A DNA stretch of 64,000 nt from Natranaerovirga hydrolytica (lineage in GTDB: Bacteria; Bacillota; Clostridia; Lachnospirales; DSM-24629): assembly GCF_004339095.1 (NCBI RefSeq), contig NZ_SMGQ01000012.1, positions 62,001 through 126,000 on the forward strand, written 5' to 3'. Under the pieces are notes generated by a model. The model saw only the letters and a list, made by a program, of their open reading frames with translations, was not told where the DNA came from and ran no database searches. The position numbers were made by a program, and so were the translations under genes. Shown piece after piece: positions 44,362-51,934 of the stretch; position 1 is the first letter of the stretch, and each line of letters starts with the position of its first letter.

Positions 44362-45573
44362 TTGGACATTATTTTGTATGAAATAAAAAAGTTAGTTAGG
44401 CGTCCAATAACCATAATAGCATTTTTAATAGTATGTTGCGTATTCCTTATGAATATTGTTCTAGATGAAAATGGAGAAATAGTTGATATTCAGGCTATAG
44501 AAGCTGAAAAAGTAGAGAAAGCAAATTATACAGGAGCAATTAATGAAGAATGGACAAATGAAATACAAGTGAGATTATCTCAGGTCATCAATAATCCCAA
44601 TAACTGGATGTCAAAAGAGGAACGAAAAGAGTTCACCAATAGCTATCTTGAGAGAGGTTATACAGATGAATATATACAAAATTTGCCTAATAATGCTTTT
44701 TTAACCTCACAAACTTTAAATAGCATACAGTATAGAAGCCTTGTAGAAGCAGAAAGTGCGGCGACATTTTATGAAAATGCTAAACAAGTAGCTGTTCAAA
44801 AAGGTGATTTTTATAGGAAGACTTTTGAAGGCAATAAAGGAGAAGCTTTGGCTAGTAGAGCTGAAGAAATGTATCATGACTTAGGAGACCAATATGTAGC
44901 AAACTTTGGCTATAACAAAGGTTGGATAAAGCTTTTTTCTATTCAAAATAGGATGCCTTATACAATTGGTATGTTTTTAATCATTGTTCTAACACCTATT
45001 TTTTCGGAAGAATATAGCCATAAGACCCTTAGTAGCCTCTTTACTTCTAAATATGGCAAGAAAAGATTAATAAGAAGCAAGATAATAGCAGCTTTGGTGA
45101 TTACCACAGGGACATGGCTCATAACACATATAGTCAATATAAGTTTGGTAGCATTAATATATGGATTGGAAGGATATGGAACCTTTGTACAAGATTGGGT
45201 TTTTGACTTTAGTCCCTTTCTTTGGACGATGGGAAGCACTTATATAGCAGTTATTTTGATGAACTTATTAGGGATGTACTTTTTTGCGTCAGTTGCACTT
45301 TATGTATCAACTAAAACAAAAAATCCTTTTACAACACTAGTGGTCAGTGCATTAATGTTGCTGTTTCCAACTTTAATTTTTAATCAGTTCATACCTTTTT
45401 TACCAGCTAATATACTAATCGGACAACATCATTTTAGAAATTTTATGGGATACTATATCTTGGGAAATGTAGTGCTTATGCAACAGTTGATTCCTATTTT
45501 AGTCATACTATTTTCTATGGTATTAATTTATAGGGCATCTAAATCTTTTTATAAAAAACAAGTGGAAAATTAA
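44362..45573 (+). CDS. ABC-2-type permease, first of two
   Basis: Encodes 403 residues from TTG 44362 after AGGAGG. One membrane segment near the N-terminus, a large extracytoplasmic loop (about 40-185), then five membrane segments to the C-terminus, the usual ABC-2 permease topology. It shares the layout KVRSK...YG-type motif EEYSHKTLSSLFTSKYGKKR with the next gene, which is a diverged copy. It forms the transmembrane half of the exporter. Confidence 0.85.
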   Translation: MDIILYEIKKLVRRPITIIAFLIVCCVFLMNIVLDENGEIVDIQAIEAEKVEKANYTGAINEEWTNEIQVRLSQVINNPNNWMSKEERKEFTNSYLERGYTDEYIQNLPNNAFLTSQTLNSIQYRSLVEAESAATFYENAKQVAVQKGDFYRKTFEGNKGEALASRAEEMYHDLGDQYVANFGYNKGWIKLFSIQNRMPYTIGMFLIIVLTPIFSEEYSHKTLSSLFTSKYGKKRLIRSKIIAALVITTGTWLITHIVNISLVALIYGLEGYGTFVQDWVFDFSPFLWTMGSTYIAVILMNLLGMYFFASVALYVSTKTKNPFTTLVVSALMLLFPTLIFNQFIPFLPANILIGQHHFRNFMGYYILGNVVLMQQLIPILVILFSMVLIYRASKSFYKKQVEN

Positions 45574-45587
45574 TAGAGGTGAAAGAA

Positions 45588-46835
45588 ATGAAAGAAATCG
45601 TAAAATACGAAATGTACAAGACTTTAAAGAGACCAATCGTCATTATAGTGGCTATTATTTTAATAGTATTTAATTTTTGGAACATTATATTTGGCAGTTT
45701 TTATAATGAACCAACTTATGGCATGGGTTATGACAAAGAAAGAGTTAATCAATTACAACAAGAACAAGTTGAGTTTGAAGGGTACATAAATGAACAGTGG
45801 ATACAAAACATACAAAAAGAAAAGGAAAGTATACTCAATGATCAAGACAATCAAATTTCACAGGACGAAAGAGAGAAAAAAATCAAAGAGTTATTAGAAA
45901 GAGGTTTTGCATTAGAAGTCATAGAGGAAAATCCGATATTTTTCATAAAGGAAGAAGTCCTTTATAGTAGGGAGCTACAGCGGTTAGAAGAACCAGAAGT
46001 GGCATCGAACTTTTATCACTATGCCAGTGCCTATGGAACAGATAAAGGGGCATATTATCGAGAAAATTATGAAGGTGCTAAAGGAGAAGCATTGGCTTTG
46101 AAAGCAGAAGAAATGTTTGATTTTTTAAGCAATGAGCACACGGTATATTACGCATACAGTTGGGGATGGTCAAGGGTTCTTGCTATTCAAACCCTACTGC
46201 CCTTTACAATAGGAATATTTTTGATTGTTGCACTGTCCCCTATATTTTCATCAGAATACAAAAAAAATACAGACTCCATTTTGCTTAGTTCAAAATATGG
46301 TAAAAACAAATTAATTCGAGGGAAGATAATGTCTGCTTTTAGCATCGCAATTAGCGTTTGGTTAGGCATGCAAATTTTAAATGCAGTGGTAACCTTTTCG
46401 CTTTTTGGAATGACAGGTTGGAAATCATTTGTTCAAAATTGGGCTGTCAATCCAAGTCCATATACATTTAATTATTTAACCAACTACTTAATGGTTGTAG
46501 CATTTAGTTTTACAGGATTGTTATTTTTAACGTCTTTGATACTATTGGTATCCTCTAGAAGCAAAGGCGCTTTTGGGGCATTGCTTATCAGTGGTTTTTT
46601 AACGTTAGTTCCTTCTCAATTATCTTTTAGTAGAGGTATAATAGAAAGAATAAGATTGCTTTTTCCCTCAAATGTTTTGATCGGTGTTGATTACTTTAAG
46701 AATTTTGATGGGGTATATATGTTTGATCGAGTGATTATGTTTCCTGTAGTTGTTATTGTATTTTCCATTATGGTCACTATGTTAATGTTAATAGGTAGCT
46801 ATAGAGGCTTTAGTAAACGTCAAGTAAAGCATTAA
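45588..46835 (+). CDS. ABC-2-type permease, second of two
   Basis: Encodes about 415 residues. It has the same topology as the previous permease, and a shared motif: SSEYKKNTDSILLSSKYGKN here versus SEEYSHKTLSSLFTSKYGKK there, showing tandem duplication. ATG 45588 lies six bases after AGAGGTG; GTG 45579 is inside the ribosome site. The pair probably forms a heterodimer with two copies of the ATPase. A palindrome copy follows the stop. Confidence 0.85.
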   Translation: MKEIVKYEMYKTLKRPIVIIVAIILIVFNFWNIIFGSFYNEPTYGMGYDKERVNQLQQEQVEFEGYINEQWIQNIQKEKESILNDQDNQISQDEREKKIKELLERGFALEVIEENPIFFIKEEVLYSRELQRLEEPEVASNFYHYASAYGTDKGAYYRENYEGAKGEALALKAEEMFDFLSNEHTVYYAYSWGWSRVLAIQTLLPFTIGIFLIVALSPIFSSEYKKNTDSILLSSKYGKNKLIRGKIMSAFSIAISVWLGMQILNAVVTFSLFGMTGWKSFVQNWAVNPSPYTFNYLTNYLMVVAFSFTGLLFLTSLILLVSSRSKGAFGALLISGFLTLVPSQLSFSRGIIERIRLLFPSNVLIGVDYFKNFDGVYMFDRVIMFPVVVIVFSIMVTMLMLIGSYRGFSKRQVKH

Positions 46836-46839
46836 AGGT

Positions 46840-46864
46840 ATCGGTAGGGACGGTCCCTACCGAT
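46840..46864. repeat. GGTAGGGAC palindrome, copy 3 (likely terminator)
   Basis: ATCGGTAGGGA (46840-46850), loop CGG, TCCCTACCGAT (46854-46864), then TTTAG. It follows the last gene of the ABC operon and may end its transcript. Confidence 0.75.
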
Positions 46865-46887
46865 TTTAGTTTAGTGTTGGTATCAGT

Positions 46888-46912
46888 ATCAGTAGGGACA
46901 GTCCCTGCTGAT
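46888..46912. repeat. GGTAGGGAC palindrome, copy 4 (variant)
   Basis: ATCAGTAGGGA (46888-46898), loop CAG, TCCCTGCTGAT (46902-46912), one G-U pair in the stem. It lies 23 bp after copy 3. Confidence 0.7.
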
Positions 46913-47022
46913 TTCTGCAGATTTAAACTGTCTTAAGATATATAGAGATGTGGTTGCATTATATATGGTTACTTTGGAATAATAAAGTTATTATGGAAGA
47001 TGTTTTATAGGAGGATAACTTT

Positions 47023-47736
47023 ATGGCATATTTGAAGATAACCTTTAGGATTCTAACGATAATGGGTATGTTATTGGCAATGGTTTTATGGACTGGAAGA
47101 AGAAAGATAGGTGAGCTTCCTGTATTTGATTTTCTAACCATTTTAATAGTAGGTAATGTCGTGGGAGCTGATATTGCAGATCCAAATATAGAGCATTTGC
47201 CAACAGCATATGCAGTCGTATTGTTAATAGGATTACAATACGTTATGAGTCTGTACACCATTAAAAATCGAAAGTTTGGCAAAAAAGTAACGTTTGATCC
47301 TATTCTAATTATACAAGATGGTCGAATCATAAAGTCTAATTTAAAGAAAGTAAAGTACTCTCTTGAAAATGTATTGATGTTTTTAAGAGAAAAAGGGATT
47401 TTTGATATACGAGAGGTGGAATATGCCATTGTTGAGGACAGTGGTAATATTAGTGTAATGAAGAAATCTCAATTCCAACCTTTAACACCAGATGATATGA
47501 AAATGTCCATAAAGTACAAAGGGTTGACTTTGCCGCTTATTATAGATGGGAAAGTTTGTGAGGACAATTTAAAAAAAATCAATCTCAATAAAAATTGGTT
47601 AAAAGAAGAATTGAAAAAACATCAGATCAAAGAGTTTGAAGAAGTTTTTTATGTTGAGATAAATGTAGACGGTAAATTAGCTATTTCTAGGATGGTAGAA
47701 TCCAGTTACGTTGCAAAAGGTTTTATGATGGATTAG
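47023..47736 (+). CDS. DUF421 (YetF-like) membrane protein
   Basis: Encodes 237 residues: three membrane segments (about 7-25, 35-55, 60-85), then a soluble C-terminal domain with two repeats, the usual DUF421 arrangement (TGRRKIGELPVFDFLTILIV near the start is the family hallmark). Function unknown; genes of this family are common in spore formers, often beside DUF1657 and spoVA genes, and some act on germination. TAGGAGG precedes ATG 47023. It is convergent with the CLC gene, sharing one terminator. Confidence 0.85.
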   Translation: MAYLKITFRILTIMGMLLAMVLWTGRRKIGELPVFDFLTILIVGNVVGADIADPNIEHLPTAYAVVLLIGLQYVMSLYTIKNRKFGKKVTFDPILIIQDGRIIKSNLKKVKYSLENVLMFLREKGIFDIREVEYAIVEDSGNISVMKKSQFQPLTPDDMKMSIKYKGLTLPLIIDGKVCEDNLKKINLNKNWLKEELKKHQIKEFEEVFYVEINVDGKLAISRMVESSYVAKGFMMD

Positions 47737-47756
47737 ATGTGTGTGAATTAGAAAGC

Positions 47757-47787
47757 AAAAAAGTTTAGTCAAAAACTAAACTTTTTT
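47757..47787. terminator. Bidirectional terminator between DUF421 and CLC genes
   Basis: AAAAAAGTTTAGT (47757-47769) pairs with ACTAAACTTTTTT (47775-47787). It serves both strands; on the minus strand the stem includes the last codons of the CLC gene. Confidence 0.8.
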
Positions 47788-49089
47788 GTTTTCTTCAATA
47801 AATTTTATTGTTTGTCCTTGAGGTAAATTTAGCATCCTACTTTTAGGTTCAAATATTTTTTGTGCAGCATAAATACCATGGTGTCCAGAGAAAATAAAAC
47901 TAATCATACAAGCCATAAAGAAAAAAGTTACAGCTTCTCCATGAAACATTTCTACACTTAAAAGGAATGCTGTAATAGGTGTATTGGCTGCCCCAGCAAA
48001 AACAGAAATCATTCCTAAAGCTGCAAGAAAAGAAGTAGGCAAATTGACTAAAAACGATAAAGTATTGCCTAAAGTTGCGCCTATAAAGAAAAGAGGTATG
48101 ACTTCTCCACCTCGAAATCCAGTTCCCATAGTAATTGCAGTGAAGACAATTTTAGCTAAAAAAGCAAAATAAGGTACTTGTCCTTCAAAAGCTTGGTTAA
48201 CCATGGGTAGTCCACGCCCAAGATAATCTCTAGACCCAATTAAATAGGTTAATGCAATTAGTACAATTCCACCAACAAAGGCACGGAACATAAGATTTTT
48301 TAGATATTTGTCTGAAAGACTTTTGATTTCATGCCGTGATTGACTATAGGCAATGCTTATCAATCCAAAAATAATAGATAGTCCAATCACTTTTAAAACA
48401 TTAATGCCATTAATTTGAGGAACAGTTTGTATGGTAAAGGTATCATGCTGAATACCCCAAGCTTCTGCTACATAATGACTAACAAAACTAGAAACAAAAC
48501 AAGGTATGAGTGCTTCGTACCTTGTTTTACCAATCATAACAGCTTCCATTCCAAAAATTGTTCCAGCTAATGGGGCACCAAAGGCAGAGCCGAAACCACC
48601 ACTTATACCACTTAGAATTAAAATTTTACGATCGATTTTATTAACTTTAAACAAACGATTGACACTTTCTGAAATGCTAGCGCCCATTTGTATAGCAGCA
48701 CCTTCCCTACCAGTGGATCCACCAAGTAAGTGAGTGATAAACGTGCACACAAAAACCATAGGTCCCATAATTAAAGGAATTTTTCCTTGGCCGTGGTGTA
48801 TATGTTCTAATACCATATCATTACCTTTTCGAGAACCTTTACCATGGTACATATATAAGTATCCAATTATAATACCGCCTAAAGGAAGAAAAAATATTAA
48901 ATAAGGATTGTTTTGTCTAACTTCAGTAAGATAATCATTAAGATTGATTAATAAAGTGGAAGTAGAGCCTACAACAATACCTATGATACTCCCCCATAAT
49001 ACCCAACAAAAAAGAGTGGTAAAAAATGTGGAATAGCGCTCTTTTGTAGCAGGAATAGTAGAATTAGAATCATTATTATTTGAACTCAT
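47776..49089 (-). CDS. CLC-family anion transporter (possible fluoride/proton type)
   Basis: Encodes 437 residues with about ten hydrophobic segments. CLC motifs: GREGA (gating glutamate, in GGSTGREGAAIQMG) and GMEAV/GAPLAG, but the usual G-S-G-I-P chloride site is replaced by KGNDMVLEHIHHGQGKIPL. CLC proteins lacking that serine and carrying a G-N-x-x-(L/V) type sequence belong to the fluoride/proton antiporter (CLC-F) branch; this is from remembered family features and should be treated as inference. AAGGAGA precedes ATG 49089. It is followed, upstream on its strand, by a DUF1657 gene 24 bp away. Confidence 0.75.
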   Translation of the reverse strand: MSSNNNDSNSTIPATKERYSTFFTTLFCWVLWGSIIGIVVGSTSTLLINLNDYLTEVRQNNPYLIFFLPLGGIIIGYLYMYHGKGSRKGNDMVLEHIHHGQGKIPLIMGPMVFVCTFITHLLGGSTGREGAAIQMGASISESVNRLFKVNKIDRKILILSGISGGFGSAFGAPLAGTIFGMEAVMIGKTRYEALIPCFVSSFVSHYVAEAWGIQHDTFTIQTVPQINGINVLKVIGLSIIFGLISIAYSQSRHEIKSLSDKYLKNLMFRAFVGGIVLIALTYLIGSRDYLGRGLPMVNQAFEGQVPYFAFLAKIVFTAITMGTGFRGGEVIPLFFIGATLGNTLSFLVNLPTSFLAALGMISVFAGAANTPITAFLLSVEMFHGEAVTFFFMACMISFIFSGHHGIYAAQKIFEPKSRMLNLPQGQTIKFIEENKKV

Positions 49090-49113
49090 TTTGGGAGTCT
49101 CCTTAATTAAATA

Positions 49114-49320
49114 TTAATTGTCTTTATTTAATTCATTGTTTTGAGTAATATATTGTAATCGATTGTTAAGAAAATCCATATGGGTATTTATATCAGATTT
49201 CATATGGTTAAAGGTATCTTTTGCTTGTTGATCTTCTGTGGATTCTGCCATAATAGCATAGTTGCCCTTTACAACTTCACAATAAGCTAAAACTTTCTCT
49301 AAATCACTTTTTACAGTCAT
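49114..49320 (-). CDS. DUF1657-like small protein
   Basis: Encodes 68 residues from the third in-frame ATG (49320), placed correctly after AAAGGAGATG. It is helical with the DUF1657 pattern (MTVKSDLEKVLAYCEVVKGN ... TFNHMKSDINTHMDFLNNRL). These small proteins, of unknown function, accompany spoVA-type and DUF421 genes in spore formers; a DUF421 gene is two genes away. It is upstream of the CLC gene on the same strand and may be co-transcribed. Confidence 0.7.
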   Translation of the reverse strand: MTVKSDLEKVLAYCEVVKGNYAIMAESTEDQQAKDTFNHMKSDINTHMDFLNNRLQYITQNNELNKDN

Positions 49321-49448
49321 TATTATCATCTCCTTTACCTAGCAAACTTAGTTTAACCAAATCAAGTATAAAAATTACAATAGGAGATTGGAACAAATAA
49401 ATAATGTGTTCGTCAAAAAAGCATAAGGTTAGCATAAGGAGGTATTGT

Positions 49449-50036
49449 ATGAGAATGAAAATGAGTAGACTATTATATTTAGTGTGCATGATCATTCTAG
49501 TACTTACAGGATGTGTCTACACTGAAGAAGAACAAGATTATTCAATAGAAAATGGTACAAAATCAACAGAAGAAAATCATTCAGGTGATACAAGGGAAGA
49601 ATCATCAAAAGAGGATGATAACTCAGGTGATGGAACATCACAATTAACAGAAACAGAAGCAATAGAAATAGAAGAAGCCTTTTTTGATATTTTATTCTCA
49701 CAAGAAACCAAAGAAGGGTCTAATGAGATTATTCACTATGAGAGTAAAGAATCACTTATAAATGTTGCTTCAGAAGTTGTAAAAAGAGAATTAGCCAGTT
49801 ATTATGTAGATCAATATTATAGAGAAGAAGAAGGAAAGCTTTATATTATTCCTATGGATGGTGTAACTCAGTTACAACTAGATTCTCAATATGATTTCAT
49901 TCATAAAGAGGATAATGTTTATGCGCTCATTCAAGATGAAGAAAATCTAATGATAGGAGACTATGAATTAGTGATAACATTTGAAAAAATAGATGGACAA
50001 TGGAAGATGTCGGATAGGGAAATGAAAGTAGAATAA
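49449..50036 (+). CDS. Lipoprotein of unknown function
   Basis: Encodes about 195 residues. The lipobox LVLTGC gives a mature lipoprotein after about 20 residues; a low-complexity Ser/Glu/Asp linker (about 30-70) precedes a folded part ending DYELVITFEKIDGQWKMSDR. ATG 49449 follows AAGGAGG; the frame is open back to 49404 but has no ribosome site there. The last 61 codons are duplicated at 51376-51580. Confidence 0.75.
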   Translation: MRMKMSRLLYLVCMIILVLTGCVYTEEEQDYSIENGTKSTEENHSGDTREESSKEDDNSGDGTSQLTETEAIEIEEAFFDILFSQETKEGSNEIIHYESKESLINVASEVVKRELASYYVDQYYREEEGKLYIIPMDGVTQLQLDSQYDFIHKEDNVYALIQDEENLMIGDYELVITFEKIDGQWKMSDREMKVE

Positions 50037-50057
50037 TACAATTAGTATAAAGCAATA
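49853..50057 (+). repeat. 205-bp direct repeat, original copy (3' end of lipoprotein gene)
   Basis: Begins TATGGATGG, ends AGCAATA, and covers the lipoprotein 3' end plus 21 bp beyond the stop. It matches 51376-51580 without gaps, with about seven base differences (about 97 percent identity by eye). Confidence 0.85.
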
Positions 50058-50390
50058 AGGAGAAGTATCGCCCAGTTAAAAAGTCGTAACAAATTAACAA
50101 ATGCTATAGTATAATTAAAATAAACAGATCTTGATTTTATAAGAGTTTAGACAGACGAAAACCCCTCTATATGGTATAATATAAGAAAGAACAAACTTTA
50201 CCTATAGAGGGTTTTCTTGTGATTCAACTAAAGAAAAAGGAAGTTTTGAATCATTAAAAAATCTAAAATTAATTAGTTACTTTAATTTCTAGACAGAACT
50301 AAAATAGTGTTGGAAGGAATAGTTTTTAGAAGAGGATTAAATTTTTTGGGATAGAAAATATATAGAATCATTTAAAAGGAGTATCATTAT
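50058..50390. other. 333-bp gap with a mobile-element-like inverted repeat
   Basis: A near-perfect inverted repeat (GAAAACCCCTCTAT at 50157-50170; ATAGAGGGTTTTC at 50204-50216; one extra C) encloses a TATAAT-like promoter sequence. The arrangement recalls the end of an insertion sequence with its transposase promoter, but no transposase follows. The rest is AT-rich without a gene. Confidence 0.4.
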
Positions 50391-50957
50391 ATGGATATGT
50401 TTAATCGTACGGGTTTAATGGATAAAAATAAACTCTTTGAAATATTTGAGTACTTAAACGAAAGATTAAAAGAAAATCAACTACAGCTTGAGATAACAAT
50501 TTACGGCGGTTCTATTATGACTATGGTTTATGATAATAGACCGGCAACGAAAGATATAGATTGTGTATTTAGTGAAACTAATGATAAGTTATTAAACAGC
50601 ATATTAGATATTACTAAGTTTACCTTTAACCTATCAGATGGATGGATTAATGAAGAGATTAAAGAACCTTTAAAGGCCATATTGAAAGAAGATAAAGAAA
50701 CCTACAAAATCTACTCAAATCTAAAGATATTAAAACCTAAAGCTGAACAGCTATTAGCTATGAAAGTGCTAGCTGCAAGACCAGAACCAGCAAAAGATTT
50801 TGTTGATGCCTATATATTATGCAAAGATTTAAATATAACGACTAAGGATAAACTAATGGAAATCATTTCAACGTATATACCATTAACTTTTCTTGGAGAC
50901 AGACAAATTAGTTTTATAAGATATTTAGGAGAGGATTTAGGTTATGATTGGAAATAA
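50391..50957 (+). CDS. DUF6036-type nucleotidyltransferase (second pair)
   Basis: Encodes 188 residues. Signature: ITIYGGSIMTMVYDNRPATK then DIDCVF (G-G-S plus D-x-D), and LKPKAEQLLAMKVLAARP matches the later Lys-containing motif. It overlaps the next gene by 14 bp. The arrangement equals the pair at 39847-40693, although sequence similarity is low. AAAAGGAGTAT precedes ATG 50391. Possible toxin-antitoxin or defence module; target unknown. Confidence 0.75.
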   Translation: MDMFNRTGLMDKNKLFEIFEYLNERLKENQLQLEITIYGGSIMTMVYDNRPATKDIDCVFSETNDKLLNSILDITKFTFNLSDGWINEEIKEPLKAILKEDKETYKIYSNLKILKPKAEQLLAMKVLAARPEPAKDFVDAYILCKDLNITTKDKLMEIISTYIPLTFLGDRQISFIRYLGEDLGYDWK

Positions 50958-51321
50958 GTACTTACAAGGGTTATTTCAATATCCAGATGAAGATACAAGC
51001 TTAAACCAATTATTAGAACGATTAAACGCAAAGGATAAAAAATTTATAGAGAGCTTATACACCCCACTCAATTTAGACATTTGTAGCCAAGAGGAAATAA
51101 GATACTTAACCTTAGTTGCTGCTTTAGTAGATTATTATTTGCAAATCTATGGGTTTGAAGTTCCTAATTGGCTTAGAGATGAGAAATTAAGCTTTAATAA
51201 ACCGTATTATTATTCTAAACGAATAAGCGATTTTGAAAAATTTAAACTACAATATACAAATCCTGCACCACTAAAAGCTAGAAATGTTTACTTTGATTTG
51301 GAAGGTATAAAAAGGGTGTGA
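50944..51321 (+). CDS. Unknown partner of the second nucleotidyltransferase
   Basis: Encodes 125 residues, helical and soluble (DTSLNQLLERLNAKDKKFIE, YGFEVPNWLRDEKLSFNKPY). The start ATG 50944 lies inside the end of the nucleotidyltransferase gene (GAGG upstream), so they are translationally coupled. The pattern VP.WL...L..P.Y... recurs in small proteins beside such nucleotidyltransferases. No further function can be assigned. Confidence 0.65.
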   Translation: MIGNKYLQGLFQYPDEDTSLNQLLERLNAKDKKFIESLYTPLNLDICSQEEIRYLTLVAALVDYYLQIYGFEVPNWLRDEKLSFNKPYYYSKRISDFEKFKLQYTNPAPLKARNVYFDLEGIKRV

Positions 51322-51347
51322 TTAGAATTTTGTTTTTATATCAATAT

Positions 51348-51376
51348 AAATCGGTAGGGACCGTCCCTACCGGTTT
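51348..51376. repeat. GGTAGGGAC palindrome, copy 5 (left border of duplicated cassette)
   Basis: AAATCGGTAGGGA (51348-51360), loop CCG, TCCCTACCGGTTT (51364-51376), one T-G mismatch in the stem. Its last base is the first base of the duplicated 205 bp. Confidence 0.85.
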
Positions 51377-51580
51377 ATGGATGGTCTGACTCAGTTACAA
51401 CTAGATTCTCAATTTGATTTCATTCATAAAGGGGATAATGTTTATGCGCTCATTCAAGATGAAGAAAATCTAATGATAGGAGACTATGAATTAGTGATCA
51501 CATTTGAAAAAACAGATGGACAATGGAAGATGTCGGATAGGGAAATGAAAGTAGAACAATACAATTAGTATAAAGCAATA
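51376..51580 (+). pseudogene. Duplicated 3' end of the lipoprotein gene, between two palindromes
   Basis: A gap-free copy of 49853-50057 with about seven differences. It has no start region, signal or promoter of its own; the frame 51377-51568 is MDGLTQLQLD... and the original stop TAA has become CAA, adding three codons. It is bounded exactly by palindrome copies 5 and 6. Confidence 0.85.
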
Positions 51581-51581
51581 G

Positions 51582-51612
51582 AACCGGTAGGGACCGTCCC
51601 TACCGGTTTTTT
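51582..51612 (+). terminator. GGTAGGGAC palindrome, copy 6 (right border; terminator-like)
   Basis: AACCGGTAGGGA (51582-51593), loop CCG, TCCCTACCGGTT (51597-51608), then TTTTT. It begins one base after the duplicated segment ends. Confidence 0.85.
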
Positions 51613-51934
51613 TAGGCAATGTTATAACATTTTTGTCAAGATTTTTTTAGTTAGTTCTTAATCACTATAGAATAAACTGCAGTGATTTAAGGGAATTTAA
51701 CTAAAAAAATATGTAATAGGGATAAATAACTATTAAGTTAAAAAACATAGCAAATTAAAGGGTTTATCAATAAAATCAAAATAAGAAAAAATTAATACTA
51801 GTGTACATTGTTTGTGTTTTTAATATAATTAGAATATTGTTGTCGATATTTGCAAAAAAAGAATAAAAAACCCCTTAAAAACCATCTATCAGTCTAGTAA
51901 CCAAATTAAAAGAATAAAAAAAAGGAGGAAGGAA
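51613..51934 (+). other. 322-bp region before the GLUG/FN3 gene
   Basis: AT-rich, without a gene. GTCGATAT near 51841 recalls the -10 of flagellar-type sigma promoters, but no matching -35 at the right spacing is seen. AAAGGAGGAAGG before 51935 is a strong ribosome site. Confidence 0.4.

Noticed and set aside
49321-49448. Fluoride riboswitch before the CLC/DUF1657 genes
   Set aside because: No sequence or hairpin pattern of the crcB motif was found on the minus strand.
50157-50216. Intact insertion sequence at the inverted repeat
   Set aside because: No transposase frame follows; the arms are short and only about 33 bp apart, so it is at most a remnant end or a hairpin.
51830-51860. Flagellar-type sigma promoter (GTCGATAT) before the GLUG/FN3 gene
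   Set aside because: No TAAA-type -35 at 15 bp spacing; a similar GTCGATAT at 23246 also lacks one.
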